This document shows positions 59,103 through 64,000 of a stretch of 64,000 nucleotides of DNA, piece after piece. Origin of the DNA: Ferruginibacter sp. (GTDB lineage: Bacteria; Bacteroidota; Bacteroidia; Chitinophagales; Chitinophagaceae); NCBI GenBank assembly GCA_014379905.1, contig JACMKX010000186.1:1-64000 (forward strand). Direction: 5' to 3'. The position numbers were made by a program, and so were the translations under genes. A model generated the notes under the pieces. That model had not been told where the DNA came from and searched no databases. It was given only the letters and a program-made list of their open reading frames with translations. Numbering within the stretch: position 1 is the stretch's first letter; every line of letters begins with the position of its first letter.

Positions 59103-59963
59103 ATGAAATTATTTCTCTCTGTACTTGTAGCTGTTTGTTTTTTTATAGCCTGTAAAACACCGGCGGGGTTTAACAGTAAGTTACCGCAAGCAAAAATAAA
59201 AGACATTGCTTACGGTAGTTTTGCCAGCAGCAAAATGGATGTGAGCCTTCCTCCCGGCCGCAATAGCAGCACCCCTTTTGTGATCGTCATTCACGGAGGT
59301 GCCTGGGTTATGGGCGATAAGGTTTGGGGCAGCCGTACGCAGGATAGCCTGCTGGCGCATGGCATTGCTTCGGCTAATATTAATTACCGCTTTGCAGATG
59401 ACAGCGCTACGCATTACCCGCAACTGCTGGCAGATATTGACAGCGCCATTCGTTTTTGTATAGCACATGCGGCAGAATGGAATACCCGTAAAAAAGATTT
59501 TGTTATCACCGGCGAAAGTGCGGGTGCGCACCTGGCGTTATTATACGCATATACTTATCCGCAAAAAATTAATGCTGTTATTGCTGCCTGCGCCCCTACT
59601 GATCTTACAGATACTGCTTTACTAAATTATTATGCAAAGCACGACGCCTCTCTTCTGCAATCTGTTGCTAAAATAGCGGGTGCCCACTATGACCCTGCAA
59701 AAAAATTGCCGGCCGCATTTGCCGCTGCCAGTCCGGTGGTCCATGTAAAGCCCTTGCCTACCTTAATTTTTCATGGAACCAACGATTGGGTGGTACCCTA
59801 TCAACAGGCAATAGCCCTGGAAAAAGCCTTGAAAGATAAAGGAATTATTCACCGTTTTATACCCATGAAAGATGCAGGGCATGACCTTGGATTTAATACG
59901 CCTGAAGGCAGGGCAATCATTTATAGGGAGATGATGAAATGGATTGCGGAATATGGGAAATGA
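59103..59963 (+). CDS. alpha/beta hydrolase (esterase), lipoprotein
   Basis: FFIACKTPAGF lipobox; FVIVIHGGAWVMGDK; VITGESAGAHLALLYAY; PTLIFHGTNDWVVPYQQAIALEKAL. Confidence 0.88.
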   Translation: MKLFLSVLVAVCFFIACKTPAGFNSKLPQAKIKDIAYGSFASSKMDVSLPPGRNSSTPFVIVIHGGAWVMGDKVWGSRTQDSLLAHGIASANINYRFADDSATHYPQLLADIDSAIRFCIAHAAEWNTRKKDFVITGESAGAHLALLYAYTYPQKINAVIAACAPTDLTDTALLNYYAKHDASLLQSVAKIAGAHYDPAKKLPAAFAAASPVVHVKPLPTLIFHGTNDWVVPYQQAIALEKALKDKGIIHRFIPMKDAGHDLGFNTPEGRAIIYREMMKWIAEYGK

Positions 59964-60335
59964 GTATGGGGTGCGAGGTTCGCAGGTAGAAAACCTTTGG
60001 GTGTTCGCAGATGTCCGCCTACAGACAGACAAGCCCTGGGTGTTTTCGAATCAAAGGAAAAAAATCTCTTTACAAACTACAAGCACCCATCATTGGAAAG
60101 TGTTCCACAACACCGGCTATTTGTGATTTGTAAATCTGCCCTGATTGTACAACGAATGATGAGGTACACTTAATCATCTGCACCTTATCAATTAAAATTA
60201 TTGCTCATAAACCAGGATGTAATACAGGTTGAACTAGACGGCAGCCAGTGATCCGCCAACAGGGGGAACACTGGCCTAAGAAAGGGGAAAAAGGATGCCA
60301 AAATACAATTGTTTATGCGTTCGTATAAGGCCTAG

Positions 60336-60941
60336 TTATAAAAACCTTATAAAAATCCGGCTAGTCAGATACTGAGCATTCAGACTATCATATCGAATAA
60401 AATCTTTTAAATCATACTGCACTTTTTCAATCTTTTCTTTGTCTAAAAATTCTGTCCGGTAGTACACAGCTTTTAAAACAGTTGCATATTTTGCGTCGTT
60501 ATAAACGGTTGCCAACGTTAATGAGGAACCAGGCATAATTTTCACAAATGGCTTCACCCTGAACTGATTGAAAAAATAGGTCTGCTGAACAACACGGTCA
60601 ATACTGTCTGGCACTAACCCCTCAATCTTCCTGCTCGTGTAAAATTCGAAGGGAAAAATACTATCATACTTATAATAGTTAGTGGTGCCATATTGTGTTT
60701 TATGATGTGTTTCAAAATGCAAAGTGTCTTCGTTATTCGTGTAATCACCGTCGTATTGTTCAGGAACAAAAATAGCGCTGGCGGAGGTATTAATAATCTT
60801 AATATGAAAAGTATCCTCTTGTCTCAAACATATTAACCTCACGTCAGTGTCTTGTTTCAGACTGTATACACCGCTCTCATTTTTACATGAACATAGCAGG
60901 ACTACACTCACTATTATTCCTGTTAAAAAATTCTTTTTCAT
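60336..60941 (-). CDS. hypothetical lipoprotein immediately downstream of the RHS gene (candidate immunity protein)
   Basis: MKKNFLTGIIVSVVLLCSCKNESG lipobox; 13-nt gap to the RHS stop codon. Confidence 0.65.
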   Translation of the reverse strand: MKKNFLTGIIVSVVLLCSCKNESGVYSLKQDTDVRLICLRQEDTFHIKIINTSASAIFVPEQYDGDYTNNEDTLHFETHHKTQYGTTNYYKYDSIFPFEFYTSRKIEGLVPDSIDRVVQQTYFFNQFRVKPFVKIMPGSSLTLATVYNDAKYATVLKAVYYRTEFLDKEKIEKVQYDLKDFIRYDSLNAQYLTSRIFIRFL

Positions 60942-60954
60942 AATTATTTATCGG

Positions 60955-63900
60955 TTAATGTCCAAAATTACTTTCCAAATGTTCAGGATCTTCTTTTCTC
61001 AAACCTACTTTTAATTCAGTTCTCACCTTATTTTCATTGGTGATGGCATTGCCATTGAATATGCCCATAATTATTGGTATGGCGTGTCCAATCAATTCAT
61101 GCATCAAAATCAAAGCAGGTCCATCGGGGACAACAGAAAAAGGTTTTTGGCCTGCAATATTGTAGTTAGGATTCCCGGAAATAATAACCGTAGGATCCCC
61201 CGCCACCTTATTGCGTGTATCAACCATGGGGCCTACTGCTTTAGTTGCGGGAGTTGATGTAACACCTCCACCGGCGTCCTTATCTACAGATTTTACTGCA
61301 CCTTTATCAATGAAAGTCTGCCCTATTTCAATGCTAATGGTTTTTTTATGATTATCTATAGCCTTGTCAATAGCTTTTGAGTAGGTTGCGGAACCTTTTT
61401 CATTGACCTTTGCTGTTTTATCAGCTACCAGTTTGCCGGCATCATCAAATTTATACTGTGTTCTCGATAATGAATTTACAAGATTGAGAACAACTGTTTG
61501 CTGAGCACCATTTCTTACAACCACATCTTGTCCCTGCATTCCATCCGGGTCAATAAATCTCAATGGATTATCAAATGCATAACCGTAAGGAGACCATCTC
61601 CTCATTTTTTCGGCTAGCGGATCCGGAACCATCCATCGCCCTGTTTGGTTATCATACATTCTTGCTCCATAATCCAGCCAATCAAGCCCTGCTCCATTAC
61701 TAAATTCTTCTCTTTGCTCTTCTTTACCATTAAATTTTAACCGGTTTATTAAACTTCCACTGGCTTTTGATGAAATGCCTGCCATAGGTAAACCAAAGGG
61801 ATAATAGTGTGTTTCCTCAAGTTCAGGCCCGGGTGTATGTATCACCTGTAGGTTGTCAAAAAATACATCATAATTGCTTTCATTGGAAACATAAATAAAT
61901 ATGTACCCATTTTTGAGGATTGGAATTGTAGGGATCGTTGTTGCATTGTGCGATTTAACTCCGCCGCTTGCCCCCACCATGTCAAAACCACCACCCGCAT
62001 ATTTGAACTGTTCATCAAAACATATCCAGTTAATGGAAGCTCTGGGCAAATAAGCACTTTGTGGAGGCTGATTTCCAATGAGACCCAGGACGGTGGTTGG
62101 AAACGCCGCCTGCCCGGTTATGGTTCCGGAACTTATACCCTTGGGCGCTATCAATGGAGTTCCCGTAAAAAAACCGATTATTTCACTTACTGAAACATTG
62201 GTCACCGGGTTATTGTACGTACCTCCGGATGGTACAATATTATAACTCTTGCCATAAATATTTACCTTATCTCCTGCCATTACTTTTAAAGTGGCACCCA
62301 ATCCCACCTTGTTTGTTGTAGCATTTGTTTTGTACATTTTTGTTGTTGTTGCAACAGTATTGCTATAGGGATTATTATTAACCGGGGGATTACCATTATT
62401 ATTGGGATAAACAGTTGTACCGGGGGGATTGGCTACTATCTTTGACTGGTCAATATTATAATAGATCAATTCGGTTGTAATAGCTGTACTACCACTTACA
62501 GGAGCATCTTCAAGCGTTGCGGCCGGGTACAACATGACTTTTTGTATTTCATCCGTCAACAGCATCCGCACATTCCCGAGATGATCTTTCAAAAAATAAT
62601 CATTGAAGAGGGAAACGTTGGCCTGTTCAAAAGCGCCAGCCGCATTTTCATATTTAAATCGTACTCTTCCTTCTTCATTAGCAATAGTTTGAGGCCTCAG
62701 CGGAAAATCTGTATCGGGTGAATTTACAGGAGAAGTAGTTTTACTTTCATATACAATTCCACCGGAATAAACAAAGCTCCTGGTAATTGTTTTGTTGCCA
62801 TTGGCAACCGAAGGATTTTCCACTACAAATTTTTGCAGTTTATTTCCGAGGGCATCGTAGGTGTAAGTAATGCTGTTTATTGCATTTACAGTAACGGCCT
62901 GGGGCTTATTCAGGTGGTTATATACAATAGCATTGATCGATTTATTTTTATCCATGATCAGATTTCCGTTTAAATCATAATCATAGTCGTCCGGGGAGAT
63001 GTTTTTATCAGTAAAGTCGCCTAACTTATTATCAAGGGTATTGATAGCCGCGCTTTCGGTTACTGCCAGCAACTTATTGCTATTTTCCGATGTTTTGTAA
63101 TTGTAAGTCAGGTCATCTATCGGGGTGGAGGAGCTTGCGCCCAGCTTCCATCCAAATTGTTTCATGGCTTTAATATTTCCATTTGCATCGTAGCCAAGCG
63201 CAGGATCAATGCCATCACCCATTTGCGTAGTAAAGTTTATGGTAGTATTATTCCAGCTGTTATGGTCATCATCCTGCTCAAAAGCACTTTTCATTATCCT
63301 GTTGGCAGCATCGTAGGTAAAGTCATATTTACGCCGCACATCATCTCCGTCACTTTTCCAAATCATACCGGCAATGTTTCCATTATACTGTGCTGCTAAA
63401 AAATTCCTGCCGGTGCTGTTGGCCAGTTTATCATACCCTAATTCAAATCCGAATTTTGCCGAACCGTTCTGGCCTATGGTACCTACATAGTTCCTGTTTA
63501 CACCAAGCAACCACCCTCTTATATTATAATCGTACTGTTGAGTTTCCAGGCCGGCATTACTGTTAAATGCCGGAGCTATTTTTTTTATTTTCACCCTCCC
63601 TAATTTGTCGTATTCGCTAGCGGCGATAGTTTTATACGCCGACATGCTGTTGCCGTTCACCAAAGTGTTGGCTGTCTTCTTATCTATGCCCAGGATCCTG
63701 CCTAGGTCATCATACTTATATAAACTTATATCTGTAGTGACTTGTGCGGAAGCTCCTGCCAGGTCGTATTTTTGAACACTTACAAGCGGCTGGCCACTCC
63801 ATGAATACTGGGTGGTAGTGATATCGGTTCCGTTGGTAATATTGGATTGTTGTAGCTGGATCACTTTGCCCTGTTCATTGTAAAAAAGCACAGAGAAAAG

Positions 63901-64000
63901 GTATGTATTTGCAGAGCCTACTACTTTTACTTTCTTACCTGTTACCATGTTTCTTACCTGCACAGATTGTATGTTAGCCTGTGGATAGGGCCAGCTTGAA
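60955..64000 (-). CDS. RHS repeat-associated core domain protein with HELIGH metallopeptidase-like C-terminal tip; 5' end beyond the window
   Basis: YD-type repeats; [14 protein letters not shown]; core [15 protein letters not shown]...[34 protein letters not shown]; then [17 protein letters not shown]. Frame stays open from 63963 to the window edge. Confidence 0.9.
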   Translation of the reverse strand, partial: SSWPYPQANIQSVQVRNMVTGKKVKVVGSANTYLFSVLFYNEQGKVIQLQQSNITNGTDITTTQYSWSGQPLVSVQKYDLAGASAQVTTDISLYKYDDLGRILGIDKKTANTLVNGNSMSAYKTIAASEYDKLGRVKIKKIAPAFNSNAGLETQQYDYNIRGWLLGVNRNYVGTIGQNGSAKFGFELGYDKLANSTGRNFLAAQYNGNIAGMIWKSDGDDVRRKYDFTYDAANRIMKSAFEQDDDHNSWNNTTINFTTQMGDGIDPALGYDANGNIKAMKQFGWKLGASSSTPIDDLTYNYKTSENSNKLLAVTESAAINTLDNKLGDFTDKNISPDDYDYDLNGNLIMDKNKSINAIVYNHLNKPQAVTVNAINSITYTYDALGNKLQKFVVENPSVANGNKTITRSFVYSGGIVYESKTTSPVNSPDTDFPLRPQTIANEEGRVRFKYENAAGAFEQANVSLFNDYFLKDHLGNVRMLLTDEIQKVMLYPAATLEDAPVSGSTAITTELIYYNIDQSKIVANPPGTTVYPNNNGNPPVNNNPYSNTVATTTKMYKTNATTNKVGLGATLKVMAGDKVNIYGKSYNIVPSGGTYNNPVTNVSVSEIIGFFTGTPLIAPKGISSGTITGQAAFPTTVLGLIGNQPPQSAYLPRASINWICFDEQFKYAGGGFDMVGASGGVKSHNATTIPTIPILKNGYIFIYVSNESNYDVFFDNLQVIHTPGPELEETHYYPFGLPMAGISSKASGSLINRLKFNGKEEQREEFSNGAGLDWLDYGARMYDNQTGRWMVPDPLAEKMRRWSPYGYAFDNPLRFIDPDGMQGQDVVVRNGAQQTVVLNLVNSLSRTQYKFDDAGKLVADKTAKVNEKGSATYSKAIDKAIDNHKKTISIEIGQTFIDKGAVKSVDKDAGGGVTSTPATKAVGPMVDTRNKVAGDPTVIISGNPNYNIAGQKPFSVVPDGPALILMHELIGHAIPIIMGIFNGNAITNENKVRTELKVGLRKEDPEHLESNFGH

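Noticed and set aside
1-64000. tRNA, rRNA, integrase or transposase genes
   Set aside because: Looked for typical tRNA arms and TTCGAAT loops, rRNA-like blocks and transposase motifs by eye and found none convincing; a tRNAscan/Infernal run would be needed for certainty

Overview
The window is a gene-dense segment of a Bacteroidota chromosome, probably a Chitinophagaceae-like genome. The lineage call is inference from T9SS sorting domains, SusC/SusD, LytTR signalling and TAnnTTTG promoter-like boxes. From left to right it contains: a partial pruA; prfB, which needs a +1 programmed frameshift; a GH18-like secreted protein and a T9SS protein; a dienelactone hydrolase; a BamA/TamA-like protein; a queuosine precursor transporter; and rseP and dxr. 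Next comes a complete minus-strand arginine operon (GNAT-argG-argC-argD-argF'-argB-argE-argH) whose carbamoyltransferase looks like the N-succinylornithine type. A polyuronate (probably alginate) utilisation locus spans about 22.7-46.6 kb. It includes kduI, two paralogous large T9SS proteins, a candidate jelly-roll lyase, an esterase, SusD, SusC, an alginate-lyase-family protein, an ExuT-like MFS transporter, KdgF, PL17, an SDR, a LacI regulator and PL6. A 34-bp perfect palindrome lies between the SDR and lacI genes. After that come a GH3-family adenylase, mtaB, a choice-of-anchor/T9SS protein, an FG-GAP propeller protein, a LytTR regulator with one intact and one degenerate LytS-like kinase, a patatin with an internal membrane segment, an esterase, and an edge-truncated RHS protein. 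The RHS protein ends in an HELIGH metallopeptidase-like tip and is followed by a small lipoprotein gene (possible toxin-immunity pair). I recognised no rRNA, tRNA, CRISPR array or intact transposon. All family assignments come from reading the translations; no database search was run.
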